A stretch of 37,752 bases of DNA from an uncultured Porphyromonadaceae bacterium (GTDB taxonomy: Bacteria; Bacteroidota; Bacteroidia; Bacteroidales; Muribaculaceae). The position numbers and the translations under genes are program-made. Positions 1 through 8,840 of this stretch are shown here, piece after piece. The stretch covers positions 1 through 37,752 of the forward strand of contig CAMWUD010000002.1 of assembly GCA_947177365.1 (NCBI GenBank), read 5' to 3'. The notes below the pieces were generated by a model. That model saw only the letters and a list, made by a program, of their open reading frames with translations. It did not search any database and had not been told where the DNA came from. The stretch's first letter is position 1; each line of letters begins with the position of its first letter.

Positions 1-181
1 TTGCGTGACTCTGCGCCCCAGCGTGAGATTTTTCATTCTATTGCTACGGTTTCACTCGCGAAAGTGAATAAATGATAAATGATAAGTGAAATGGCTGCGA
101 AAAATTAAACTCAAATCGGCAAAGATTTTGGACAGATGAGAAAAAAGTGTTAATTTTGCGATGGAATCCAACTATATTCAT

Positions 182-1018
182 ATGAAAATCATCGCAGAAA
201 GCAGTAGCACACGCACCGAATGGTCGCTTGTCGACGGAGACCGCATTGTAGAACACGCATTCACCATCGGACTCAACCCATACTTTCAGTCGCGTCGCGA
301 AATATCGCACAGCATACGCCTCGAACTTCCTGAGGCGTTTTTCCGCCGTCGCTGGGACCATGTCTATTTCTATGGCGCTGGATGTGCCAATATGGAGAAG
401 TGCAAGGTAATTGAATCATCGCTTGTGGCGCAATTCAAAACCCCGGTGACTGTAAAAAGCGACCTCCTTGGAGCTGCCCGCGGTCTGCTTGTGCGTGACC
501 CCGGTCTGGCCTGCATTTTAGGCACAGGCTCCAACTCCTGTTTCTACGATGGTGAGGAAATTGTGAAGAATGTAAGTCCGCTCGGCTATATACTCGGCGA
601 TGAGGGTTCAGGAGCCTATATGGGCAAGATTTTCGTGGCCGATGTTCTGAAAGGATTGGCGCCGTTGGAGTTGTCAGAGGCTTTCTATGAGCATTTCAAT
701 GTAAACCCCAACGTGCTCATGGACGATGTCTATACCAACTCGCTGCCAAACCGTACACTGGCCAGATACTCAACCTTCCTTGTGCAGCATGTCGACAACG
801 GCTATGTACGGCAGCTGGTGTATGACGCTTTCCGTCAGTTTTTCGAACGCAATATTGTGGCTTATGACTACAAATCGTTTCCGATCAATTTCGTAGGCTC
901 TGTAGCTGTGAATTTCCGCGAGCTGCTCATGCAGGCAGCCGCCGATTTCGGAGCTACTGTCGGAAAAATCACACGCTACTCTATGCCCGGACTTATAGAG
1001 TATCACAAGAACGACTGA
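182..1018 (+). CDS. BadF/BadG/BcrA/BcrD-type ATPase, N-acetylglucosamine kinase-like
   Basis: Translation MKIIAESSSTRTEW...GCANMEK...ACILGTGSNSCFYDG...GYILGDEGSGAYMG carries ASKHA sugar-kinase motifs. The ATG at 161 lies only 2 nt after a TAATTTTG -7 box (151-158), so the ATG at 182 is preferred. Confidence 0.85.
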   Translation: MKIIAESSSTRTEWSLVDGDRIVEHAFTIGLNPYFQSRREISHSIRLELPEAFFRRRWDHVYFYGAGCANMEKCKVIESSLVAQFKTPVTVKSDLLGAARGLLVRDPGLACILGTGSNSCFYDGEEIVKNVSPLGYILGDEGSGAYMGKIFVADVLKGLAPLELSEAFYEHFNVNPNVLMDDVYTNSLPNRTLARYSTFLVQHVDNGYVRQLVYDAFRQFFERNIVAYDYKSFPINFVGSVAVNFRELLMQAAADFGATVGKITRYSMPGLIEYHKND

Positions 1019-1026
1019 GTGCCGGC

Positions 1027-2172
1027 TCAGTAAAAAGCTATTTTCGCCGGAATATCGCCTGTGCGCTGCGACCATTTCAGCTTTCCGTCAGGAGAGAAGC
1101 AATAGAGCATGCCCGGATTCACATATGTGGTGGCATCACAGACGTAAATCTCTTTCGTCACCGGATTCACCGCCACACCGTAGGGAGTCTTGATTTTGCT
1201 GCCGCTTCCGTCGGTGATGAAATTGTCGCATTCCTTCTCCAGAGTGCGGGTGTTGAAGACAGCGAAACTGTGTTCGGTATTACCAGTATAATAGTTGAAT
1301 GACGATGATACTGTGTACAAAGAGTCTCCGTCAAGCCACATGCTGCTTACCGGGGAATCGAATGTCCTGACGGTCTCGCCGGAAGCGGGGTCACAGACAA
1401 AGAGCTGCGAAGGAGTATCGAAATAATCTCCGCGCGACGATACCCACAGTCGCCCGTCAGGAGCCGCCGCTATTTTGTCGAGGTTGATTGCTATCTCAAT
1501 GTTTTTTTCAAACTCCATCGTTGCCGCATCGATTACCGATACGGTATTCTCATAGTTGGGTACCATATATCCTCCAGAATTCGCCACATATATCTTGCCG
1601 CCGGCTATGGCTATGCCGTCCGGCTGGTAGCCTACTGTCGTGCGGGCTGTCTCCTGCAGGGTGAGAGTGTCGATGCGGGCCACAAAACCCCTCTGACGAT
1701 AGTCGGGATTGATTTCCACCGGCCCGGCATACGAAGTGACATAGGCATATGGGCCGTCGAAGGCAATATAGCGGCAGTTGGGTATGTCGACTTGTCCGAT
1801 ACGTCGGGCGGTCTTGAGGTCGAGCACTTCAACCTTGTTGGAACAGTTGATGACAGCCCACAGGCGCGAGCCGTACACAGCCAGGTCGTTGCCCACATCG
1901 CCGAGTTCTTTGGGCACGTCCGGGTTGGCATCGGCGTATATGTTGCGGGAGTATATGGCATCGGCGAAGGTGTATCGGTCGAGCGAAGCCTTGTTTGAGC
2001 CCATATTGCCTTCGTTGAGCAGATAGAAACCTGTGAGAGGAATCCGCTGGGCGGTGCCGGTCTGATTTTCGTCAGGCCTGTATATTTCAGCTTCATCGCG
2101 GCAGGAAGAAGCCGATAGAATCAGCAGTGCGGTGACTGCGGCGCAGTGTATTCTGGTTTTCAGAAAGTCCAT
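1027..2172 (-). CDS. YncE/DUF5074-like beta-propeller surface lipoprotein, BtuG-like cobalamin-binding candidate
   Basis: Lipobox-like LILSASSC; repeated propeller-like blades (VEVLDLKTARRIGQVDIPN, VSVIDAATMEFEKNIEI); directly downstream of a BtuB-like receptor in a cobalamin-riboswitch locus. Confidence 0.75.
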   Translation of the reverse strand: MDFLKTRIHCAAVTALLILSASSCRDEAEIYRPDENQTGTAQRIPLTGFYLLNEGNMGSNKASLDRYTFADAIYSRNIYADANPDVPKELGDVGNDLAVYGSRLWAVINCSNKVEVLDLKTARRIGQVDIPNCRYIAFDGPYAYVTSYAGPVEINPDYRQRGFVARIDTLTLQETARTTVGYQPDGIAIAGGKIYVANSGGYMVPNYENTVSVIDAATMEFEKNIEIAINLDKIAAAPDGRLWVSSRGDYFDTPSQLFVCDPASGETVRTFDSPVSSMWLDGDSLYTVSSSFNYYTGNTEHSFAVFNTRTLEKECDNFITDGSGSKIKTPYGVAVNPVTKEIYVCDATTYVNPGMLYCFSPDGKLKWSQRTGDIPAKIAFY

Positions 2173-4211
2173 GATGCAATTATTTTATAGTTTCGCCCGG
2201 GCATGGGGTAATTGCGGATTACCTCATACTGCTGGTCGGCGAGGTTGTTGATTTCAAGAGTGAGCCGGATGTCGCCTGTCCATAAGGGTAGGGAATAGGC
2301 GATGGAGAGGTCGGATGTATACCATGGTTGTACATGGTTAACCTCGATGTTGGATGAGTTGTCCCATCTCTCGCCTGCATATATCCAGCTGTAGTTCAGC
2401 TCGGCGCCACGCCAGTGCAGACCGGCGGCCACCGATCCGGAATGTACCGGTATATAGGCGATCTGGCCTTTGTAGGTGCCGGCTTCGTCGAGGCAGTCCG
2501 ATGGGTCGCTGTAGTCGCGGGCCTGCTGGAATGTATAGCTCAGTCTCAGACGTCCGCTGATGCCTGCAGGCAGATTCCACAGCGAAGTCGACGACAGATC
2601 AAGTCCGTTGATTCTCACTTTGCCGATGTTCATCATCATCCAGCGATACTGGCCGGTGCCTTTCGGAACGGCTATGATTTTATCGGTCACGCGGTTATGG
2701 TATGCGTCGGCGGAGATTTCAAGCATAAGCGGGTTTGAGGCGGTCTCAAGTCGCCAGGTGGCTCCGAGGTCGAACTGCTGGGTGCCTTCAGGATGCAGGT
2801 CGGCGTTGCCGATGTCGGTGTAATACAGGTCGTTGAACGTAGGCATTCTGAATGCCTTTTTCCAGAATGCGCGTATCTCCGGCAGATTGCGGCCCGATGG
2901 AGTCCATGCCAGAAATACCGCAGGCGTGAATCGGTGAAGCCGTCTCGATGTGCCCCTTGTCTCGTGAGGATATGTGCGGTCCATGACTTCGGTAAGGAGC
3001 ATCGACGCTCTGGCACGGAAGTCGCCGTAGTTCAGGGCCGTGGCTATGCTTGCAAGCAGCTGATGCCGACGGGGATACACAAACATGGTCATGTCGCTGT
3101 CGAGGGTGTTGTATTGCCAGTCGGCGGCAGCCGCTATATCCCACCATGAAAAGAGCGAATAGCGCCCGGTTGCCGACAGATAAAGCTCCTGCTGCATGAA
3201 CGAGTTGTCGATCAGCATCAGGGTGGTGTCAGGATTCAGATACCTCATATGGTCGCGGGCATATTTGGCGTTTACCATCAGCTCCGCTTTCCGGCCTATT
3301 TCTTTTCTGAACTGTCCCTGCGCGAAAAAGTTGCGGTCCCATTGCCGCTGTGAGTTTTTCCATACGTTGTTGACTATGGCTCCCGGAATTCCTCTCTCTG
3401 AATCGTAGTAGTAGACCTTGGCCATCCATGAGCCTGACGGAATGTATCCGAACACTCCGGCTTCGAGACGCAGCGCATGGAGGTCGCCGTTCCGGCGTAC
3501 GGCTGTGGTGTCCCAGGCCATTTCGCCGGAGGGCAGCCGCTTGCTGTAGCGGAATTTGTATTTGCCGGTAGCGTAGGTGTATTCGGCGTTCGCGGTGGCC
3601 GAGACAGACGGGGAGATTTTCCAGTCGAGCCGCGCCGATGGGTTTGCAAGACCAAAGGAACCGGTGCGGAAAGTCACGCCTCCGGCCACGCGTCTGCCCT
3701 CCTCGAATCTGGGCCGACGGCTGCGGATGTATATGGAGCCTGACGAGGCAAAATCTCTTGCCGGCTGGAAAATGGCCGATTTCTGTGCGTTGTACAGCGA
3801 TATTTCCTCGATGTTGTCGAGAGAGAATTTGCCAAGGTCAATCTGTCCGTTCTGCGCGTTTCCCAATGGCAGTCCGTCGTAGAACACCCCCATATGGTTG
3901 CTGCCCATGCTCCTTATGTCGAGGGTCTTTACACCGCCTACGCCGCCGTAGTCTTTCAGCTGTACGCCTGCGAAGTATCTTACGGCATCGGCCACACTGT
4001 GGGCGTTCAGACGCGTAAGCTCTTCTCCTCCCAGCACCTGCGGAGCCACAACCTCGCTTTTCCATTGGCTGCCATTGACGGTCAGCTCCATCAGCGTCGT
4101 CGCGGTGGAATCGGTCTGACAAGAGTCACCCTCCACCGCTGCGACGGCAGCGGTGGAGGGCAATATGTACAGGATGCCGGCGGCAATGCCGCGGAGAAGT
4201 CTTTTCGTCAT
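2160..4211 (-). CDS. TonB-dependent outer membrane receptor, BtuB-like
   Basis: 683 aa; plug domain (VADAVRYFAGVQLKDYGGVGGVKTLDIRSMGSNHMGVFYDGLPLGNAQNGQIDLGKF), C-terminal beta-barrel strand ending in F (NYKIIASWTF); downstream of a cobalamin riboswitch. Confidence 0.88.
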   Translation of the reverse strand: MTKRLLRGIAAGILYILPSTAAVAAVEGDSCQTDSTATTLMELTVNGSQWKSEVVAPQVLGGEELTRLNAHSVADAVRYFAGVQLKDYGGVGGVKTLDIRSMGSNHMGVFYDGLPLGNAQNGQIDLGKFSLDNIEEISLYNAQKSAIFQPARDFASSGSIYIRSRRPRFEEGRRVAGGVTFRTGSFGLANPSARLDWKISPSVSATANAEYTYATGKYKFRYSKRLPSGEMAWDTTAVRRNGDLHALRLEAGVFGYIPSGSWMAKVYYYDSERGIPGAIVNNVWKNSQRQWDRNFFAQGQFRKEIGRKAELMVNAKYARDHMRYLNPDTTLMLIDNSFMQQELYLSATGRYSLFSWWDIAAAADWQYNTLDSDMTMFVYPRRHQLLASIATALNYGDFRARASMLLTEVMDRTYPHETRGTSRRLHRFTPAVFLAWTPSGRNLPEIRAFWKKAFRMPTFNDLYYTDIGNADLHPEGTQQFDLGATWRLETASNPLMLEISADAYHNRVTDKIIAVPKGTGQYRWMMMNIGKVRINGLDLSSTSLWNLPAGISGRLRLSYTFQQARDYSDPSDCLDEAGTYKGQIAYIPVHSGSVAAGLHWRGAELNYSWIYAGERWDNSSNIEVNHVQPWYTSDLSIAYSLPLWTGDIRLTLEINNLADQQYEVIRNYPMPGRNYKIIASWTF

Positions 4212-4214
4212 AGT

Positions 4215-5399
4215 CTATGAGCCGGTTATAAGCTTTCTTCGGACATGCCCGGCGCTGACAATCAGCAGACAGCCCGGCGGGCAGTCCGGTTTTAATTCTG
4301 AGGTTCCTTCCGGATGCAGTCCGCAGTACAGCAGTCGTCCGTCGACAGTGCTTACTCTGACTTCCGCTGCTGTCGAAAGACGTATCTGAATTACGCCGTT
4401 TCTGACAGTGATTGCCGCAGCATCGGCTTGAAGAGAACACGGCAGCGAGGAATTGAACGGAGCATCAGGATGCAGGTCTTCGGCTCCGCATACCTCCGTA
4501 GAGGTCTCGCCGAGCCATCCGGCGTTCTGCAGCATTCCGCTCTGCACTTTTACAAAATCAATGGCCGGAAGCCGGACCGGATTGCCGTATTCGTCCACGG
4601 CCCAGTCTATTTTCAGCCCTTTGTCTTCGGTGTCCGGCAGATTGTCGGCATAGCCCTCGCCGAACGCGCACAGCACCCAGTTGCTGCCTTTGCCGCTGAC
4701 ATCGGTGGCATTCGGCGGAAGCAGAGTTCCTTCAAATACCAGAGTCTCGCCTTCAAGCCATTCGGGCCAGTAGCTCTGGCGATGGAACATGTTCTGCTGC
4801 AGATAGCCTTCGGCATATTCAGGGTTGTCGGAAGTCCATCTGATATAGCGGCTGTCGGTGATGGCTTTGTTGGCAGGGTCGGGCACTGGCGTATGTCCTG
4901 CTTCGGGACGGTGGTATGTAAGCCGGAATCCGTGTATAGTGGCCGGATTGGAGTATTCGCTGCCGGCGAGCTGATACCACTTGTCGTCGGGCAGTCCGTT
5001 GCCGTTCGTGTCGGCGCTGACCCATACCACACCGGGTTCGCAGCTGCCTCCGTAAGGCTCCTGGCTTGAGATTATCGCGTTGCCGTATATCTTGAAGTCA
5101 TACTCGCCTTCGACATTCACCACCGGATGGTCAAAGCCGAACACCACATAGCCGCCGAATGCCCCGAGGCATATCATGCCGGGCCGAGCCTCGCCGCAGA
5201 GCTGTTCGTTGGCCCGGTTCAGAATATCGGCGTAACTGTCGCCGTCGGAATATTCAGGCACAGTGTTGATAAACTGTCCGGGAGCCGGAACGTATTCGAA
5301 AACCCGCGATATATAAGGATTGCCGGCGTTGAGAGCCAGTGCCGTACTCAGTACGGCACTGGCAACGAAAAGCTTTCTATGCTGGCGTATGGCTGGCAT
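4215..5399 (-). CDS. Secreted/cell-surface protein of the cobalamin-uptake locus
   Basis: Signal-peptide-like N-terminus (LFVASAVLSTALALNAG), colinear between the BtuB-like and DUF4465-like genes; family call from sequence impression only. Confidence 0.6.
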   Translation of the reverse strand: MPAIRQHRKLFVASAVLSTALALNAGNPYISRVFEYVPAPGQFINTVPEYSDGDSYADILNRANEQLCGEARPGMICLGAFGGYVVFGFDHPVVNVEGEYDFKIYGNAIISSQEPYGGSCEPGVVWVSADTNGNGLPDDKWYQLAGSEYSNPATIHGFRLTYHRPEAGHTPVPDPANKAITDSRYIRWTSDNPEYAEGYLQQNMFHRQSYWPEWLEGETLVFEGTLLPPNATDVSGKGSNWVLCAFGEGYADNLPDTEDKGLKIDWAVDEYGNPVRLPAIDFVKVQSGMLQNAGWLGETSTEVCGAEDLHPDAPFNSSLPCSLQADAAAITVRNGVIQIRLSTAAEVRVSTVDGRLLYCGLHPEGTSELKPDCPPGCLLIVSAGHVRRKLITGS

Positions 5400-5401
5400 G
5401 A

Positions 5402-6421
5402 TTATCGGATTACCTTGCGTGAGCTGTCGCCAGCCTTCACCACATATATGCCGTGGCTGAGCGACGACAGAGAGAAGCTGCTGTCGTGAGCCGACATCAC
5501 ACAGTTGCCTGCGGCGTCATATACCATTGCGAAATCGGCGTTGCCGAGAGTCACGGTATTGGACTGACGGTCGTATGCTATAGTAGTCTTTGACGCCGGC
5601 GAAACATTGGCGACTCCGGAGGTATTGTCGTCAGAAGCCGGTTTTACCATGAGTTTGTCGAGGCAGAAATACGACGGAGTGTTGTCGCCATATGCGCCCG
5701 AATCGGTGCTCTTTACAGAGAACCATATGGTGTTGACATGTCCCAGAGGCGACAGGTCGACGTATTTCCATCCGCGTGTGGTGGTGAGGTCACCGTTGTC
5801 GAACGAAGCCAGTTTCACTTCCATCGACGATTCTTCGTCTTTGTTGTTCACTCCGTGTATGGTCACAGTGTAGGCGTCGCCGTTGGTGAATGCACGCGAG
5901 AAGCTGTCGCCGTCGGCCACAGAGTAATATGTATAGCTGTTGAGGCTCAGATACACTCCCACGGCCTCATGGTCCAGACCGTCCGACATGAATATTTCGG
6001 CAGGATGGTAGGCGAACATGGAGTTGGCGAAAGCTACAAGATAGGGAACATCGGCTGATACGACGGGTGCTCCGAATTCGTTGGTCTTGACAGTTCCGTC
6101 CTCATTGAGCACGATGCCGCCTTTGGGCATGGCGCTGTACTGATAGGTGATGAAGTTGTCGCGGAAGGAGTTGTCGCTGCTGTTCGATGCGGTGAACCCC
6201 CACCATGTATCCCAGTCCGACATGGAGTTGTGCAGGATGCAGAAAGTCTGGCTGTCGATGGTCACGGCATCGTCGTCGAAGGTGCCGGTCCAGGCTCCGG
6301 TCGCGGAGTCGAATTCGAGTTCGGTTTCAGCCTTTGTGAGGTCAAGGGTGATGATTTCGTCGGAAGCATACGCGCAGAAGGCGCTGCCAAGCAGAGTAGT
6401 GATGATGATTGCTCGATTCAT
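5402..6421 (-). CDS. DUF4465-like secreted protein with C-terminal sorting-like domain
   Basis: MNRAIIITTLLGSAFCAYASDEIITLDL...; 'WDTWWGFTASNSSDNSF', 'YFCLDKLMV'; C-terminal 'HGIYVVKAGDSSRKVIR' resembles T9SS-type sorting ends. Start placed at 6421 rather than the ORF start 6499. Confidence 0.65.
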   Translation of the reverse strand: MNRAIIITTLLGSAFCAYASDEIITLDLTKAETELEFDSATGAWTGTFDDDAVTIDSQTFCILHNSMSDWDTWWGFTASNSSDNSFRDNFITYQYSAMPKGGIVLNEDGTVKTNEFGAPVVSADVPYLVAFANSMFAYHPAEIFMSDGLDHEAVGVYLSLNSYTYYSVADGDSFSRAFTNGDAYTVTIHGVNNKDEESSMEVKLASFDNGDLTTTRGWKYVDLSPLGHVNTIWFSVKSTDSGAYGDNTPSYFCLDKLMVKPASDDNTSGVANVSPASKTTIAYDRQSNTVTLGNADFAMVYDAAGNCVMSAHDSSFSLSSLSHGIYVVKAGDSSRKVIR

Positions 6422-6587
6422 TTTGCAATGATTGAGGTTGGAAAAAAATAACAAATCCCGGTTGAGCTGACTGCTTGCGCTCAATCGGGAAACGTCCACA
6501 CCTTGCCTGGCCGGTCGGAGTCGGCATGCCTTGCCGTCCGGCTATGCACGGCACACCCACTTCCCGGGGCGTTCGCAATGCAGCGGA

Positions 6588-6785
6588 AAGGCAGGTCTTC
6601 TGACTCATCCCTGTCTGCCGCGCCTTCCCGGCCTTTACGGCCAGTGACATGTTGCGGTTGACTTTAGCCTGACGACTGCGCACATCTTCAGGCAGGAATT
6701 ACAGCAGCGGGTACTGTCGGGGATTCTCACCCCGTTCCCATTTAATGCCCGGACAGATGTCCTGAGCAACCATTCCGGCGACAAA
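6588..6785 (-). promoter_or_regulatory. Cobalamin (B12) riboswitch controlling the 6421->1027 operon
   Basis: Minus strand contains the B12-box-like AGTCAGAAGACCTGCC (+ strand ggcaggtcttctgact) plus a GTCACTGGCC segment and GC-rich stems characteristic of cobalamin riboswitches, located 5' of the surface-uptake operon. Confidence 0.9.
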
Positions 6786-6843
6786 ATTAGTGAAAATCCG
6801 CGATACGGCAAAACCGGCAGAGAAAATTATGGGAAATATGGAA

Positions 6844-6883
6844 AACCGGCTGTTGCAAAACGCCAATCTTGCAACAGCCGGTT
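6844..6883 (-). terminator. Candidate intrinsic terminator of the TerD/tubulin/actin operon
   Basis: Perfect 15-bp inverted repeat AACCGGCTGTTGCAA / TTGCAACAGCCGGTT separated by 10 nt; on the minus strand the hairpin ends in GGTTTTCC (short U run). Confidence 0.65.
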
Positions 6884-6902
6884 CAGTCTGGATATGCAGG
6901 GA

Positions 6903-7544
6903 TTAGAATACTCCCTCTTGCTTGAGCTGGTTCACACGGTTTTGGATTGCTCCGTAGCGGTCGCCAAGTCTGTTTTTGCGTTCTTGTCCGATACCGTATT
7001 CTCCACGGATTACCTTCAGGGCTTCAGCTTCGACATCATCCGATACATTGTTGTCAGCAACTGCGACAGCTTGAGCCGGAGTTTCAACAGGTTCCGTTGC
7101 TGCATCGGTAGTGGCGATTGAGGCATTCTCATCATTAGCAGCGTCGTCGGCGGATACGTTTTCATCGGCAGGCAGCGCTGGTTCTTCAGCTGCTTCCTCA
7201 TTCAAGCTGTCGGTAGGAACTACCACTTCTGTCGTAACATCTTCAGCCGATTGAGAGTCTGAATCATTGCCGGGATACAACCACCATACAAGCAGAACTA
7301 CAGCAATGATGGCCAGAATCAGCCAAAGCCATTTGTTGTTGCTCTTGTCTGTACTGTCCGCTGCTCCGGAAACGGTAGCTGTGCCTTGCGTTGCAGGTGC
7401 AACCGGGGCAGCAGGAGCAGGATTAGGAGCCGCAACCGATTCTTCGTCATCTTTGGAGAGATCGAATTTTCGTTTGCCACCCTTTGACATGTCAAAAGTA
7501 TGACCGGCACCTTTATTTAACTGGAATTTGTTTTTATCTGCCAT
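6903..7544 (-). CDS. Single-pass membrane protein with TerD-like N-terminal motifs and C-terminal CW_7 (Cpl-7-type) domain
   Basis: N-term KFQLNKGAGHTFDMSKGGKRKFDLSKDD; TM segment KWLWLILAIIAVVLLVWWLYPG; acidic low-complexity stalk; C-term ALKVIRGEYGIGQERKNRLGDRYGAIQNRVNQL matches the CW_7 repeat pattern (VIxGxxGNGxERxxxLxxxYxxVQxxVN). Confidence 0.75.
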   Translation of the reverse strand: MADKNKFQLNKGAGHTFDMSKGGKRKFDLSKDDEESVAAPNPAPAAPVAPATQGTATVSGAADSTDKSNNKWLWLILAIIAVVLLVWWLYPGNDSDSQSAEDVTTEVVVPTDSLNEEAAEEPALPADENVSADDAANDENASIATTDAATEPVETPAQAVAVADNNVSDDVEAEALKVIRGEYGIGQERKNRLGDRYGAIQNRVNQLKQEGVF

Positions 7545-7550
7545 AGCGGT

Positions 7551-8174
7551 TTATTCTTCAGTGTACATATCAACGAGTGTCTGCAGTCCGCCGTTATAGC
7601 CGTTGCCTACAGCTTCAAACTCCCATTCACCGTCATCATTGATTACGAATCGGGCTGCAACCAGAGCATCTTCCGATTTATAATCCTTGCTGAGTTCGTA
7701 GAAACATAAGGCATCGCCGGACTCCTCGTCAAAGACTGTGATTCTTGCGTTTTCAACTTCGCCAAAGGTCTCTACGTCATCATCGTTGGGAACGTAGACA
7801 GTGGCGGAAATTGCCACTTCCTGTACTTCGGGAGCAATCTTGCTCAGACAGATGTTGATAGTCTCGATACCTCCGGTCAACTCGTCTTTTGCTCCGAGGA
7901 CAGCACCATCGGCACTCATCGGACGAGTTTTTTCAAGATAGTTTTTCTTGTTTCCGAATTTGGCACGGTCGAATGCTTCGGTGCGATTGGCAGAGTTGTA
8001 GAATACGAAACCTTCATCGTTGACAATGGTTCCGTCGATGTTCAGCAACCATGCCTGCGCATCCAGATCGCCTTTCTGCCATGTCAGTTCCACACGTATA
8101 TTGTCAAGTCCCAGGTTCTTCGTTAGCGCGAATCTATCGCCGCCATCGAGTTTTTTAAGTTCGAATCTGCTCAT
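7551..8174 (-). CDS. TerD family protein (paralog 2)
   Basis: ELTWQKGDLDAQAWLLNIDG...FVFYNSANRTEAFDRAKFG...WEFEAVGNGYNGGLQTLVDMY; typical TerD core. Confidence 0.9.
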   Translation of the reverse strand: MSRFELKKLDGGDRFALTKNLGLDNIRVELTWQKGDLDAQAWLLNIDGTIVNDEGFVFYNSANRTEAFDRAKFGNKKNYLEKTRPMSADGAVLGAKDELTGGIETINICLSKIAPEVQEVAISATVYVPNDDDVETFGEVENARITVFDEESGDALCFYELSKDYKSEDALVAARFVINDDGEWEFEAVGNGYNGGLQTLVDMYTEE

Positions 8175-8182
8175 GGCCAGTA

Positions 8183-8821
8183 TTATTGATACATGTCGAC
8201 AAGAGTCTGAAGTCCGCCATCATAGCCTTTGCCGATAGCCTCGAACTCCCAGTCGCCTTCTTCGTTAAGCACGAGTGCTCCGGCAACAACGGCAGTCTCT
8301 GACGAGAAATGCTCCTTCAGGTTATAGGAACACAGCTCCTCGCCGGTTTCTTCATTGGAGATTACAATCTGGGGGTCGCGGACGTCCTTGAAGGTAGTTT
8401 TTTTGCCGCCTTCATTATAGATGGTGACGCAGAATACAATTTCTGTTACCTCAGGGCGAACTTTGGAGAGATCGACGTGCATGGTTTCACCGGCTTCGTC
8501 GTTGCCGCTTTCATCATCGCCCTCGCCCAGGTCATCGGCGGAGCCGACTACAGAGCCGTCGAAGCTGACGGGAACGGTGTTGTCCCGCCAGTTCTTTTTG
8601 CTTCCGTATTTTGCGCGGTCATATGCTTCGGAGCGGTTATTGGACTTATAATAGACGAAGTCGGCATCTTCGGAGATCACGCCGTCGTCGTTCAGCAGAA
8701 ACGCTGACGCATCAAGGTCGGCACCCGATTTCCAGTTGAGGTCGACTTGGATTGCAGAAAGTTCGTCACCCTTGCCGAGTGAAAACTTCTCACCTTTTGA
8801 AAGGTCAAATTTTTTTGCCAT
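8183..8821 (-). CDS. TerD family protein (paralog 1)
   Basis: MAKKFDLSKGEKFSLGKGDELSAIQVDLNWKSGADLDASAFLLNDDG...FVYYKSNNRSEAYDRAKYG...WEFEAIGKGYDGGLQTLVDMY. Confidence 0.93.
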   Translation of the reverse strand: MAKKFDLSKGEKFSLGKGDELSAIQVDLNWKSGADLDASAFLLNDDGVISEDADFVYYKSNNRSEAYDRAKYGSKKNWRDNTVPVSFDGSVVGSADDLGEGDDESGNDEAGETMHVDLSKVRPEVTEIVFCVTIYNEGGKKTTFKDVRDPQIVISNEETGEELCSYNLKEHFSSETAVVAGALVLNEEGDWEFEAIGKGYDGGLQTLVDMYQ

Positions 8822-8840
8822 GGTTTATTGTATTATGTTA

